Assembly: GCF_003990975.1 (NCBI RefSeq)
Contig: NZ_RZJR01000021.1
Span: 27,409 to 91,408, forward strand
Reading direction: 5' to 3'
DNA length: 64,000 nt
Origin: Cohnella sp. AR92
Lineage (GTDB): Bacteria; Bacillota; Bacilli; Paenibacillales; Paenibacillaceae
Under the pieces are notes generated by a model, which saw nothing but the letters and a program-made list of their open reading frames with translations, was not told the DNA's origin and did not search any database. The translations under genes and the position numbers were made by a program. Shown here in pieces: positions 36,817 through 45,634 of the stretch; position 1 is the stretch's first letter, and the number at the start of each line of letters is the position of its first letter.

Positions 36817-36823
36817 TGGGTTA

Positions 36824-36849
36824 TGAAATATGGATATGCTATAATTTCA
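36824..36849. promoter_or_regulatory. TetR operator 2 over extended -10 of tetR
   Basis: A second TGAAAT-N14-ATTTCA with the same arm spacing. It covers TGC-TATAAT (36837-36845), the extended -10 of the tetR-type gene. Confidence 0.72.
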
Positions 36850-36879
36850 TTAAATCTGACTATGCAGCGGGAGGCCGGA

Positions 36880-37473
36880 ATGAACGGATTCGAGAAAAGA
36901 GCGGAAGCGATCAAGGAGAAGATCAGGCGGACCGTCATGGAGCTGCTACGGGAGAGCGAACCCAAGAAAGTAAGGATAGCCGATATCGCGGCCAAGGCGG
37001 GCATCTCTCAAGTGACGATTTACAACTATTTCGGAAGCAAAGAAGCTTTGCTTCGCGAAGTGTTTCTCGATAGCGTTGTCCGGGCGACGGACGACTTCGA
37101 AGCGGTCGTAGCGGAGCTTCCGACGATGAAGGAAGCGGTGCAGCTCATCCTGGTGGCGGATCGGGAGGTGTACCTCACCTTCCCTCCCGAGTTCGTCAGG
37201 CAGATGGTGCTGGATGACAAGGAATGCGCTGCGTTCATCGAGAGTCTGTACCGGAATCGGGTCATCCCGCTCGTCGTCCGCTTCATCGAGGAGGGGAAGG
37301 CGAGAGGCGAGATTACGGAGAAGGTGTCGACGGAGTCGATCATGGCTTACATCCAGTTCATGAAAGAGAGAATGGCTCCCATGCTCGATCTGCTGGAGAA
37401 GAGCGGAGACACGGATCGGTTCCTCGGCGACATGATCCATTTGTTCTTCTACGGAATCAGCGGGAAGGAATAG
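36880..37473 (+). CDS. TetR/AcrR-family repressor
   Basis: 197 residues. HTH at about 28-50 (IADIAAKAGISQVTIYNYFGSKEALL), C-terminal ligand domain with KERMAPMLDLLEKSG. I start at the ATG at 36880, preceded by GGGAGG; the upstream ATG at 36823 overlaps the operator and promoter. Predicted to repress itself and the divergent ABC exporter via the paired palindromes, with induction by a substrate of the exporter (inference). Confidence 0.9.
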   Translation: MNGFEKRAEAIKEKIRRTVMELLRESEPKKVRIADIAAKAGISQVTIYNYFGSKEALLREVFLDSVVRATDDFEAVVAELPTMKEAVQLILVADREVYLTFPPEFVRQMVLDDKECAAFIESLYRNRVIPLVVRFIEEGKARGEITEKVSTESIMAYIQFMKERMAPMLDLLEKSGDTDRFLGDMIHLFFYGISGKE

Positions 37474-37599
37474 TTTGGCCTGTTTCCCTGCGATTCGGAA
37501 GGGGAATGGCGACGCCTGTCGAAAAAAGGAATAGAGAAAAATGGAGCAAGGCAGAAGCGCGAAGTCGTTCGGAGAAAAGCTGGCGGGAGGAGCCTGGGG

Positions 37600-39027
37600 A
37601 TGCTGTTCGTTTGGATCGCGTTATGGGCCGTGGCGGCATTCATGCTGTTCGCCGACCTTCGTTCGTCCGACCTGAGGCGCCTCAGCGGAGTCGCTTTTTT
37701 CGGCGGGACCGGCGCTCTTGCGGCCGTTCTGGACGGCCGCTTCATTCCCTATCTGAACAGCCTGGGGCGCTACGAGGCTTGGGCGAGCTTCTTCTACCAT
37801 GTTCAGGCGGCATCCTCCGTCTCCTCCTATTACGGAGTCCCGTACTTCTTCCTGCTATTCGCGATCACCTACCGCGGAAAGAAGCTTGCCCGCAAGCTGT
37901 CGTGGGCGCTGATGCTCGCGCTGCTCTTGCCGATCGCCTATTGCGTGCTGTTCACGGCTCCTTACACGACAAGAACGCCGATTGCCTATGCGATCGCGGT
38001 CTGGTGGGCGGTGCCTTATATTATCGCAGGCGCGATCCTGATTCTGATGCGCAAGCCGCGCCATGCCTCCTGGTCGCCCGAATACTGGATCGTTTGCTTG
38101 GCGGTGCTTCCCCCGGTTATTTTCTTCGCGGCGATGAACTTCGTGCTGCCGAGTCTCGGAATGATGCGCATGTGGGTGTACAACACGTGGCTTGTCATTC
38201 TCGGCGTCGCGGTATTCGTGATCGGCCTGTTTACCTACGGCTTCATGGGGCTGAGCGTGCTGGTCGAGCGGCGGAGACTGGATTCCGCGCTGCGCGCCGT
38301 CACTTCGGGAACCGCGATTCTTAACCACGCGATGAAGAACGATGCCGGCAAGATCAAGCTGTTCGGGGAGAAAATGAAAGCCTACGCGCAGAGCACGTCC
38401 CAGACGGAGCTGCTGGCGGACATCGAGACGGTGCTAGGCGCTTCCCGTCACATGCAGGAGATGATCTCCCGCGTGCATCGCCGAACGGAAGATCTGGCGT
38501 TGCGGCTGAGCGAGACCGATCTCGGGCGGTTGGTCCAAGAGACGGCGGCGTCCGCGTCGCCCCGTCTTGGCGGGATCAAGCTGGAGATCGAAGCGTCGGA
38601 AGGATGGCGCTGCCGCTTGGACCCCGCTCAAGTGTCCGAGGCGCTGAATAACTTGATCTCGAACGCGCTGGAAGCGATGGGCGATCAAGGCGAGCTTGGG
38701 GTCCGCTTGTCGGAGACGAAGCGGGAGCTTATCGTCGAAGTCCGGGATACCGGCCCCGGGATGGATCGGCGCGAAGCGGCGAGAGCGTTGGAGCCGTTCT
38801 ACACGTCCCGCGGCGGCGGGGCGAACTTCGGGCTCGGGCTGCCCTATGCGTATCATGTCATGCGCAAGCACGGGGGAACGCTGCATCTCGATAGCCGGTT
38901 GGGAAGAGGAACAAGCGTGTTTCTGACGTTGCCGAAGAAGGCCGTGAAGGCGGAGAAAATCATGCAGGCCGAGGAGAAGGGGAGGCTCGCGAGTGGAGCG
39001 CATACGGGTTTGGATCGTCGAGGATGA
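37600..39027 (+). CDS. Sensor histidine kinase with multi-TM N-terminus
   Basis: 475 residues. About seven membrane helices in residues 1-215 without a large external loop, suggesting sensing in the membrane. Phospho-acceptor His243 in ILNHAMKND, then HATPase motifs: N-box NNLISNALEAM, G1 DTGPGMD, F-box FYTS, G2 GLGLPYAYHVM. GGGAGGAG seven bases before ATG. Its 3' end overlaps the response-regulator gene by 35 bp, so the two are a unit. Signal unknown. Confidence 0.88.
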   Translation: MLFVWIALWAVAAFMLFADLRSSDLRRLSGVAFFGGTGALAAVLDGRFIPYLNSLGRYEAWASFFYHVQAASSVSSYYGVPYFFLLFAITYRGKKLARKLSWALMLALLLPIAYCVLFTAPYTTRTPIAYAIAVWWAVPYIIAGAILILMRKPRHASWSPEYWIVCLAVLPPVIFFAAMNFVLPSLGMMRMWVYNTWLVILGVAVFVIGLFTYGFMGLSVLVERRRLDSALRAVTSGTAILNHAMKNDAGKIKLFGEKMKAYAQSTSQTELLADIETVLGASRHMQEMISRVHRRTEDLALRLSETDLGRLVQETAASASPRLGGIKLEIEASEGWRCRLDPAQVSEALNNLISNALEAMGDQGELGVRLSETKRELIVEVRDTGPGMDRREAARALEPFYTSRGGGANFGLGLPYAYHVMRKHGGTLHLDSRLGRGTSVFLTLPKKAVKAEKIMQAEEKGRLASGAHTGLDRRG

Positions 39028-39673
39028 CCGGGATTGGCTTCGCGGGCTGACCGCTTATCTGAACCGCGAATCGGATATGGAAGTCGTCTATGCTTCGGGA
39101 GAGCCGGAGGAGGTCCGGTCGGCGCTGCTCGAAGGAAAGGCCAGCGCGGACGTGATCCTCATGGATATCATGCTGGACGGAGTTCCCGAGGGCGTTCGGC
39201 TCGCGGAGGAAGCGGCCCTATCGACCGGGGCGCGGGTCATCATGCTGACTTCGATGGAGGAGAAGGAGCTCATCCTTCGCTCGTTCCAGGCGGGAGCGAT
39301 CGACTACCAGATCAAGAGCGACTTCGAGGCTCTGCCCGCCGCGGTGCGGGCGGCCGCCAGCCGGCAGTCCCCGATCAGCCCCGCGGCGGCGGAGCGCATG
39401 CGCGAGGAGTTCCGCCGGCTGAAGCAGCTGGAGCGGGAGTTCGAGGTCAAGAAGATGAGGGACCTGATCACGCCGGCGGAGCTGGAACTCCTGGAGCTGA
39501 TCGACGAAGGCTACTCGCAGTCGCAGATCGCGGAGAAGCGGTTCTTGTCGCTGCGGACGGTAAAGAACCACGTAGGCAATATCCTGCGGAAGCTGAAGTC
39601 GGAGTCTTCGAAGGACGCGGCCAAGCAGGCGAAGGAGATGGGCTTGTTCGACCGGGAGCAAGGGGGCGAATAG
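38993..39673 (+). CDS. NarL-family response regulator
   Basis: 226 residues. Receiver domain with acidic pair ED at 10-11, phospho-acceptor Asp58 in ILMDIMLDG, Thr/Lys equivalents in MLTSM and IKSDFE; then a LuxR-type HTH (about 155-215, LITPAELELLELIDEGYSQSQIAE). Start GTG with AAGGGGAGG eight bases upstream. Cotranscribed with the overlapping kinase. Targets cannot be read from the window. Confidence 0.9.
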   Translation: MERIRVWIVEDDRDWLRGLTAYLNRESDMEVVYASGEPEEVRSALLEGKASADVILMDIMLDGVPEGVRLAEEAALSTGARVIMLTSMEEKELILRSFQAGAIDYQIKSDFEALPAAVRAAASRQSPISPAAAERMREEFRRLKQLEREFEVKKMRDLITPAELELLELIDEGYSQSQIAEKRFLSLRTVKNHVGNILRKLKSESSKDAAKQAKEMGLFDREQGGE

Positions 39674-39717
39674 AGAAAAGAATCGCCGCAGGTTTACGAA
39701 TAGCAGGCGCAAGGGAA

Positions 39718-39750
39718 TGGTACCAGGTAAAGATGGTACTATTTTTTTTG
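39718..39750 (+). terminator. Terminator of the two-component operon
   Basis: Short stem GTACCA-N8-TGGTAC (39720-39739) then TATTTTTTTT. Confidence 0.65.
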
Positions 39751-39804
39751 CGCCATTTTTCTACAATGGGGTTGTAAACGAGAGGCGGGAAGGAGGCGAA
39801 GTAA

Positions 39805-40515
39805 GTGGAATTCCAAGCGTTCCATGCGGCTCATTGGGCGGCGTTGGCAGCCGCCGCGATCGCGGTCGCGGCGATTATCGCGCTAAGGGCTAAGCTTAGA
39901 GGCCCGAAGGCAGGGCGCGCCGCGAAGCTCGCGATCGTGCTGACGCTGGCCGGCAGCGAAGCGGCGCTGCAAGTGTCGTACGCGATAGAAGGGGGCTGGG
40001 GAATCGGGGCGCTGCCCTTCCAGCTCTGCAGCATCATGCTGTGGTTCTCGGTCGCGCTGCTCCTGACGGGCAATCGCCGGATCTACGAGATTACGTTCTT
40101 CCTCGGCATCCTGGGCGCCATGCAGGCGCTGCTGACTCCGGATCTCATCCAGTCGTTCCCGGAATTCCGCTACTTCCACTTCTTCATCGCCCACATCGCC
40201 ATCGTGGCGGCCAGCGTCTACATGACCGCCGTCGAGAGATTCCGGCCGACGCTCGGCTCCGCCTTCCGGGCGGCGGGCTGGCTGAACCTTCTCGCCGTGC
40301 CCGCCGCGATCACGAATTGGCTCGCGGGAACGAACTTCATGTTCCTGGCCCGCAAGCCGGCCGGCGGCTCGCTGCTGGATCTGCTGGGACCATGGCCATG
40401 GTACCTGCTGCAGCTCGAGTTCGTCGCCGTCGCGCTTTGCCTTGCGCTCTACGGCATCGTATGGGCGATCGATCGGATCGCCGGCGTTCTATCCCATTCG
40501 GAAGAGGTCGTATGA
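39805..40515 (+). CDS. YwaF/TIGR02206-family integral membrane protein
   Basis: 236 residues with about seven helices. The conserved blocks LPFQLCSIMLWFSVALLLTGNR, FHFFIAHIAIVAASVY and AGTNFMFLARKPAGGS match the TIGR02206 family, whose function is unknown. GTG start with AAGGAGG eight bases upstream. Overlaps the following DUF2339 gene by ATGA. Confidence 0.82.
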   Translation: MEFQAFHAAHWAALAAAAIAVAAIIALRAKLRGPKAGRAAKLAIVLTLAGSEAALQVSYAIEGGWGIGALPFQLCSIMLWFSVALLLTGNRRIYEITFFLGILGAMQALLTPDLIQSFPEFRYFHFFIAHIAIVAASVYMTAVERFRPTLGSAFRAAGWLNLLAVPAAITNWLAGTNFMFLARKPAGGSLLDLLGPWPWYLLQLEFVAVALCLALYGIVWAIDRIAGVLSHSEEVV

Positions 40516-42167
40516 ACATGAACCAGAAGCTGGATACGAAGATAGTAAGCAAGCATTGGACTTCCTTGCTGGGAGTGCTGCTCGTGCTGGCGGCGGCGAT
40601 CACGCTGTTCCGCTACTCGATCGATCAGGGCTGGCTGACCGATACGCTCAAGATCGGAATCGGCTTGCTAAGCGGAGCGGGAATTGCGCTCGGCGGCTTC
40701 GGCTGGACCTTGAAGCAGCGGGGGGCGATCGCCGGGGAGATCGGCATCGGGCTAGGCACCTCCATTCTGTACGCGACCTTCTCGTTCGCGGGCATTTATT
40801 ACGGCTTATGGACGCCGATGACCGTGCTGCTCGGAATGACGGCCGTTACCGCGCTGCTCGTGCTGTATTCGCTGCGGAACGACTCCCGGCTGCTCATGAA
40901 CATCGCCCTGGCGGGAGCCCTCCTCTCCCCTCTGATGATGCGTCCCGAGACCGACCAAGTGTTCACCCTGTTCCTCTATTTACTCATCGTAAACGCCGCC
41001 TTTTTTGCCCTCAGCATCTACAAGAAATGGACCGAGCTGCGGGTCGTCGCGTTCTTCGGTTCCTGGACCCTGTACGCGGTTTACTTCGTCTCTTTCAATC
41101 CCTCGATGGAGGGATGGTGGAGCCGCCCGATCCGCTATGCGGTCGCGGCATTCCTTTTCTACCTGGTCGGCTTCCTGATCGCCTCCTGGCGGAACAATCG
41201 CTGCTTCGACGGGTGGAACCTGTATCTTAGCTTGGCGAACGGCGTCGGCTTCGGCTGCTGGGCCTTGCTGATCTGGGACGGCGACGTGCCGGTCGGATTC
41301 ACGCTCTCGGCCATCGGGCTTCTCTATGCCGCGGCGGGAGCGATCGTCTACCGGATGTCGGGCCGCGTCCTCGCCTATGCGGCGAGCCATGGCGGAGGCG
41401 GGCTCCTTCTCCTCCTGATCGCGCTTGCCCAATTCGGCAACGGGCTCGAAGCGAAGCCTCTCATCAACACGTATATCTGGATCGGCGTGGCCTGCATCGC
41501 TATCGCGATGGGAAGAATCAAGGGTTGGGCGGCTGCGGAAGGGGCGGGCCTGCTCGTCTGGTTCGCCGTCGGAATCTACTGGTTCGCGGTGACTTGGGAT
41601 ACGCCGCGCGGCGATTGGTTCGGGGCGTACATTCCTTTCCTGAACGGCGGCGCTTTGGCCTGGATTCTCCTTGCGGCCATGGGCTTCTACTTCTCGGCGA
41701 GATGGGCGGCGGGTCCGCTTGACTCGGATACCAACCGGATCCTGTCGCACCTGTTCGCGATTCTCTCCCACGCGGTCGTCGGAGGACTGCTGACGCTGCA
41801 GCTCATCAACGTATTCGATATTTACGCGCCGAATGCGGGACATTCCTCGGTTCAGCTCGCTTTGTCCGTGAGTTGGGGAATCTACGCGCTGCTTCTCTCC
41901 TTATGGGGCGCCTATCGCAAGCAGGGGCTGTTCCGCTGGTTCGGCTCGATCGTGCTCGTTCTGGTTGCGATCAAGGCCATCTTCCTGGATCTGAGCGGGG
42001 AAGCCGGCCTTTACAAGGCAGGCGTGCTGCTGGCGCTGGGAGGGATCGCCTTCCTGGTCAGTTGGGTGAACGGGAAGTGGGGAGGAACCTCCTCGGAGCA
42101 AGAGCCTGCGCCGGCTGTGCCGGAGGTTCCTGAGGCTCCTGCAGCGATCCAGAAGGAGCTGTCTTAG
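40512..42167 (+). CDS. DUF2339-family polytopic membrane protein
   Basis: 551 residues, about sixteen hydrophobic helices in close succession (about 15-520), with repeated pattern of paired helices such as IGIGLLSGAGIALGGFGW and GEIGIGLGTSILYATFSFAG, and a Pro/Glu/Ala-rich cytoplasmic tail. These features fit DUF2339; no activity is known. I start at the ATG at 40512 in the ATGA overlap; an open frame from 40041 is only the shadow of the previous gene. Confidence 0.8.
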   Translation: MNMNQKLDTKIVSKHWTSLLGVLLVLAAAITLFRYSIDQGWLTDTLKIGIGLLSGAGIALGGFGWTLKQRGAIAGEIGIGLGTSILYATFSFAGIYYGLWTPMTVLLGMTAVTALLVLYSLRNDSRLLMNIALAGALLSPLMMRPETDQVFTLFLYLLIVNAAFFALSIYKKWTELRVVAFFGSWTLYAVYFVSFNPSMEGWWSRPIRYAVAAFLFYLVGFLIASWRNNRCFDGWNLYLSLANGVGFGCWALLIWDGDVPVGFTLSAIGLLYAAAGAIVYRMSGRVLAYAASHGGGGLLLLLIALAQFGNGLEAKPLINTYIWIGVACIAIAMGRIKGWAAAEGAGLLVWFAVGIYWFAVTWDTPRGDWFGAYIPFLNGGALAWILLAAMGFYFSARWAAGPLDSDTNRILSHLFAILSHAVVGGLLTLQLINVFDIYAPNAGHSSVQLALSVSWGIYALLLSLWGAYRKQGLFRWFGSIVLVLVAIKAIFLDLSGEAGLYKAGVLLALGGIAFLVSWVNGKWGGTSSEQEPAPAVPEVPEAPAAIQKELS

Positions 42168-42189
42168 TTGAAGAAGCCATAGAAGAAGG

Positions 42190-42218
42190 GTGACAGGGTA
42201 TTGAAGCTGTGCTACTCT
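42190..42218 (+). promoter_or_regulatory. Promoter ahead of DUF817 gene
   Basis: GTGACA (42190-42195), 17-bp spacer, TACTCT (42213-42218). Confidence 0.55.
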
Positions 42219-42232
42219 ATGGGCATTATCTC

Positions 42233-42260
42233 CGTGCTCGAGGCAATAGCCTCGGGCACG
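42233..42260 (+). promoter_or_regulatory. Leader hairpin ahead of DUF817 gene
   Basis: 12-bp stem CGTGCTCGAGGC / GCCTCGGGCACG with AATA loop and one T:G wobble, starting about 15 bp after the -10 and about 100 bp before the start codon. No T tract follows, so it is not a standard terminator. Confidence 0.6.
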
Positions 42261-42361
42261 CTCGTTCAGGGGGCGGAACCGCTTGATTACATATACCGTT
42301 CATCGCTATGATGCCTTCTCTAGCGTGCCGGGGCAGGGCAATCCGGGAGGCTTCCAACGCC

Positions 42362-43222
42362 ATGAATAGAGCCTATCGAGCGCTGCGCACGCTTGTCGTC
42401 TTCGGTTGGATCCAGGCTCTATGCTGCGCGTTTCCCGTCGTTATTTTCTCCGCCATGGCCGTTACGAAGGTTGTCGACATTCCCTTTATTCCGCGATACG
42501 ATCTCATTCTGCTGATCTGCCTCGCCATGCAGGCCGCCATGGTTATCCTCAAGCTGGAGACGCTGGACGAGTTGAAGGTCATCACGATGTTCCACGTCAT
42601 CGGACTCTGCCTGGAGCTGTTCAAGGTGAATGCGGGGTCCTGGACGTATCCGGAGGAAGCGTGGACCAAGCTGGGAGGGGTTCCTCTCTATAGCGGCTTT
42701 ATGTATGCAAGCGTGGCGAGCTATATCTGCCAAGCTTGGCGGCGCTTCGATCTTCGGTTCGCGCAATGGCCGAAGGCCGTCTGGAGCACGGGAATCGCGG
42801 CCCTGATCTACGCCAACTTCTTCACTCACCATTACATTCCGGACCTGAGGTGGGCGATTATGGCGGGGCTGCTCGTTATTTTCTACCGTTCCTATGTGAC
42901 TTTCAAGGTGGGGAGCCGGACGCTGCGGATGCACATTGTCGTGTCCTATGCGCTGATCGCTTTCTTTATCTGGCTGGCGGAGAATATCTCGACGTTTCTC
43001 GGGGCTTGGACGTATCCGAATCAGGAGAAGCACTGGAATATCGTTCACTGGGGGAAGCTGAGTTCGTGGTTTATGCTCGTCATTATCAGCGTGATTATCG
43101 TCGTGCAGCTGAAGGATCTAAAATACCGGGTGCTGCCCCGCGCCGTAACGCGAGTGCAGCCTTCCGGCAAAGCGGAGCCCGGAAGTCCCGGCAATCAGGC
43201 TTCTACAGATACATCTCTTTAA
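42362..43222 (+). CDS. DUF817-family membrane protein
   Basis: 286 residues, about eight helices. The motif-rich stretches ELFKVNAGSWTYPEEAW, LYSGFMYASVASYICQAW and ENISTFLGAWTYPNQE are typical of DUF817 (related to YoaT-like proteins); function unknown. Start ATG at 42362, with GGGAGG 11 bases upstream; an earlier ATG at 42308 lacks an SD. Its last 20 bp overlap the convergent DinB gene. Confidence 0.82.
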   Translation: MNRAYRALRTLVVFGWIQALCCAFPVVIFSAMAVTKVVDIPFIPRYDLILLICLAMQAAMVILKLETLDELKVITMFHVIGLCLELFKVNAGSWTYPEEAWTKLGGVPLYSGFMYASVASYICQAWRRFDLRFAQWPKAVWSTGIAALIYANFFTHHYIPDLRWAIMAGLLVIFYRSYVTFKVGSRTLRMHIVVSYALIAFFIWLAENISTFLGAWTYPNQEKHWNIVHWGKLSSWFMLVIISVIIVVQLKDLKYRVLPRAVTRVQPSGKAEPGSPGNQASTDTSL

Positions 43223-43715
43223 TGATGTTAATATGGTGCAGTTCATGGCCGACGAGAACGCAGGCGAAGGCCCGGGCGGACATGGTGGTGTTGCTGGCCG
43301 TGCCTTTGCGAAGCCAAGCTTCCTCGGATAGCCCGCGCAGAAGGGTCAGCGTAGCTTGCCGAACGGCCGTATAGTCGGCTGCAAGCTGTTGGAGCGTCCA
43401 AGAATCGAAGTTCCCGCCCGGAACCAGCACTTCTTGGTCGTAGCCGGGCAGCGGAGTCGTGTCGCCGCGCGCGATCCGCAGCAGACGATAGCTCATGATC
43501 CGTTCGTTATCGGTGATGTGGCCGATGACTTCCTTGATGCTCCACTTGCCCGGCGCGTAGCGGTGCAGCGCCTGCTCTTCGGTCAGGCTCTCGATGAGGG
43601 AGACGGTCGCTTGACCCTGCTTCTCCAGAAGTTCGATGAGATCCCCTTCGGGGGTTAACGAAATATAGGTTCCGAAATGCGCGCCATATTCGTCTGCTTG
43701 CGGCCTAGCTCTCAT
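43203..43715 (-). CDS. DinB-superfamily protein
   Basis: 170 residues, four-helix bundle predicted. Metal ligands of the DinB/YfiT fold are visible: His in IGHITDNERIM and HxxxH in GHELHHINIIKE. Members include metal-dependent thiol transferases and damage-inducible proteins of unknown substrate. GGGAGG about ten bases before ATG. No SOS box was found near it, so the name should not be taken as evidence of damage control. Confidence 0.85.
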   Translation of the reverse strand: MRARPQADEYGAHFGTYISLTPEGDLIELLEKQGQATVSLIESLTEEQALHRYAPGKWSIKEVIGHITDNERIMSYRLLRIARGDTTPLPGYDQEVLVPGGNFDSWTLQQLAADYTAVRQATLTLLRGLSEEAWLRKGTASNTTMSARAFACVLVGHELHHINIIKEMYL

Positions 43716-44020
43716 AATGCGAATCCTCCCCTATAAGAATTACATGTAGCATATTTCCAGACTCTAGGCTCTGTCAAATGAATATTTTGAATCGAATCCG
43801 TGCGATGCGGGCGGCAAAAGGGTATAAAAATAGGAGGGAAAGGGCACCTTTAATTCTCGGGAAGAGCTCTTTAATGCCGTATCGCGCAAAAGACCATAGA
43901 CATTTGGTGACAAACCTGTGACAAATCTGTTGCGGGGACGAGATCGGACTTGCATGGATGGCTTTGGGAATATAACATATAGGATAATGGGAAGCTTATG
44001 AATAAAAGGAGGTCGCACCC
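43716..44020. other. Intergenic region with tandem 11-bp repeat
   Basis: AT-rich 305 bp without a gene. GTGACAAA[C/T]CT occurs twice in tandem (43907-43917, 43918-43928), one helical turn apart, as in sites for OmpR/PhoB-type regulators. A TTGCAT (43950) and TAACAT (43973) pair with 17-bp spacing could be the promoter of the following small gene. Confidence 0.5.
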
Positions 44021-44230
44021 ATGTTTTTGGCGGCGAATGCAGCGGAAGAATCGGCAAGCACGTTTACTCCGTTCGATGTATTCATGGTTGTTTTCACAGT
44101 ATTGCTGGTTATCGGACTCGTCCGGTTGATCATGAGTCGCTCCAAGAAGAACGCTTTTGCGATCGCTTTCACGGTCGTTTCGCTGGCGGTCTTCCTTATT
44201 GCCGACGTGAAGATGGTTAGCGGCTGGTAA
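44021..44230 (+). CDS. Small membrane protein, DUF2759-like
   Basis: 69 residues with two helices (about 18-38 and 46-63) separated by a basic turn MSRSKKN. AAAGGAGGT eight bases before ATG makes translation likely. The helix-turn-helix pattern and size fit DUF2759 (B. subtilis YqgW) but the match is weak. A terminator follows. Function unknown. Confidence 0.72.
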   Translation: MFLAANAAEESASTFTPFDVFMVVFTVLLVIGLVRLIMSRSKKNAFAIAFTVVSLAVFLIADVKMVSGW

Positions 44231-44276
44231 TAAAAGAGGGAATCCACGTAAGGAAATAAACGCAGAGAATGAATGG

Positions 44277-44322
44277 GACTGTCTATTCGGCCGATCGGCC
44301 GGTGGGCGGTCTTTTGCTTTTT
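44277..44322 (+). terminator. Terminator of small membrane protein gene
   Basis: Outer GGACTGTC / GGCGGTC pairing (with G:U pairs) enclosing the palindrome CGGCCGATCGGCCG, followed by TTTTGCTTTTT. Confidence 0.72.
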
Positions 44323-44405
44323 GCGGGGGCGAATGGGGCGGGACAGGTGACTTTTTGCCGATCTATGTAGTCCTTTGGGGTAATTTTAGGGCGTTTGAAG
44401 CAAAA

Positions 44406-44472
44406 TTCAATACTATTAAACTATTTTATATGATAAATTATTCCATGTGAGTGAATTCCATAGTCTGGAATT
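44406..44472 (+). promoter_or_regulatory. Promoter and inverted repeat ahead of HtrA-like gene
   Basis: TTCAAT (44406-44411), 17-bp spacer, TATGAT (44429-44434) in AT-rich DNA; a perfect inverted repeat AATTCCA-TAGTC-TGGAATT (44454-44472) lies at about +15 and could be an operator or 5' hairpin. Confidence 0.5.
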
Positions 44473-44494
44473 TGATAGAGTGGGAGTGAGAGAA

Positions 44495-45616
44495 ATGCGG
44501 AAGTCGGCAAGCAAGAAGTTGATCATCGGGGCGGTTGCCCTCTCGATCCTGCTCGCCGGTGGCAGCGCGGAGGCGGTTGCCCCATCGGCGGCTGCGCTGG
44601 ATGCGACTGTCATCAATGGAGAGGTGTATGTCAAAGCCTCCTCGCTGATCGCTCAGACGGGCGGAACGGGAAGCTACAACTCGGCAACGAAGAAGTACAC
44701 CTATACGGCTGCGGACCCCGTGCCGGCCGTGATCAAGAAGGTCGCTCCGTCCACCGTGGCGATTATCGGCAAGCCGCAGGACGAGCATGCTTCGAATCGG
44801 TTCAACCTGGCTCACGGGACGGGTGTCATTCTGAAGGCGGACGGCCTTATCCTGACGAATGCGCACGTCGTGAGCGGGATGGACCATATCGTTGTCGTCA
44901 CCTCGGACGGCAAGGAATACGAGGGAACGCGCAAATATATGGACTCTACCAGCGATCTGGCGTTGGTGAAGATCAACGCGACCGGCCTCAAGCCCGCGAC
45001 CTTCGCCGCTTCGCCGCTTAAGGTCGAGGTAGGCGAGACGGTCATCGCGCTCGGAACTCCGGTATCGTTCGCTTTGCGCAACACGGCGACGGTCGGGGTG
45101 ATCAGCGGCATGAACCGTTCGGTTTCTTCCTATTACAACCTGCTGCAGACCGACGCGGCGATCAACCCGGGCAACAGCGGCGGACCGCTCGTCAATCTGA
45201 AGGGCGAGGTCGTCGGAATCAACTCGATGAAGTTCGTGGACGTCGACATCGACAGCATGGGCTTCGCGATTCCGGCGGATACCGTGCAGTACATCGTGAA
45301 CCAGATCAACAAGTACGGCAAGGTGATGAGGCCGGCGCTCGGGCTGGAGCTGGAGGAGAGCTGGTCGGCGGTCGTCGGGCTTCCGACCGACGAACCGATG
45401 ACGGTGCTTGCCGTTACCTCCAACGAAGCGACGGCTGCGGGCGTGAAAGCCGGAGATTCGCTTTATTCGGTTAACGGCAAGCAAGTATCGACGCAGGTAG
45501 AACTGAACGAGCTGCTGAAGGCATACCTGCCGGGCCAGACCGTCAGCGTCACGATGCTGTCGGACGGCGATCTCGTTACCCGCAAGATCAAATTGGTTAC
45601 CAGCACGGCCGTATAA
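44495..45616 (+). CDS. Secreted HtrA-like serine protease with PDZ domain
   Basis: 373 residues. Signal peptide (about 1-30), a short copper-amine-oxidase-N-like stalk segment (about 35-70, TVINGEVYVKASSLIAQTGG), trypsin-fold protease with His124 (TNAHVV), Asp154 (STSDLALV) and Ser228 (GNSGGPL), then a C-terminal PDZ (about 275-365). All catalytic residues are present. It probably handles misfolded exported proteins. The ATG at 44495 has GGGAG eight bases upstream; an open frame from 44447 has no SD and would bury the signal peptide. The next gene, 18 bp away, encodes another secreted stalk-domain protein. Confidence 0.9.
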   Translation: MRKSASKKLIIGAVALSILLAGGSAEAVAPSAAALDATVINGEVYVKASSLIAQTGGTGSYNSATKKYTYTAADPVPAVIKKVAPSTVAIIGKPQDEHASNRFNLAHGTGVILKADGLILTNAHVVSGMDHIVVVTSDGKEYEGTRKYMDSTSDLALVKINATGLKPATFAASPLKVEVGETVIALGTPVSFALRNTATVGVISGMNRSVSSYYNLLQTDAAINPGNSGGPLVNLKGEVVGINSMKFVDVDIDSMGFAIPADTVQYIVNQINKYGKVMRPALGLELEESWSAVVGLPTDEPMTVLAVTSNEATAAGVKAGDSLYSVNGKQVSTQVELNELLKAYLPGQTVSVTMLSDGDLVTRKIKLVTSTAV

Positions 45617-45634
45617 TAGAAGGGAGATTACCCC

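Noticed and set aside
40041..40511. Upstream extension of the DUF2339 protein
   Set aside because: Arg-rich shadow of the YwaF-like gene; hydrophobic protein starts at the ATGA overlap.
43203..43715. SOS control of the DinB-superfamily gene
   Set aside because: No GAACnnnnGTTC-like site upstream; the family name alone is not evidence.
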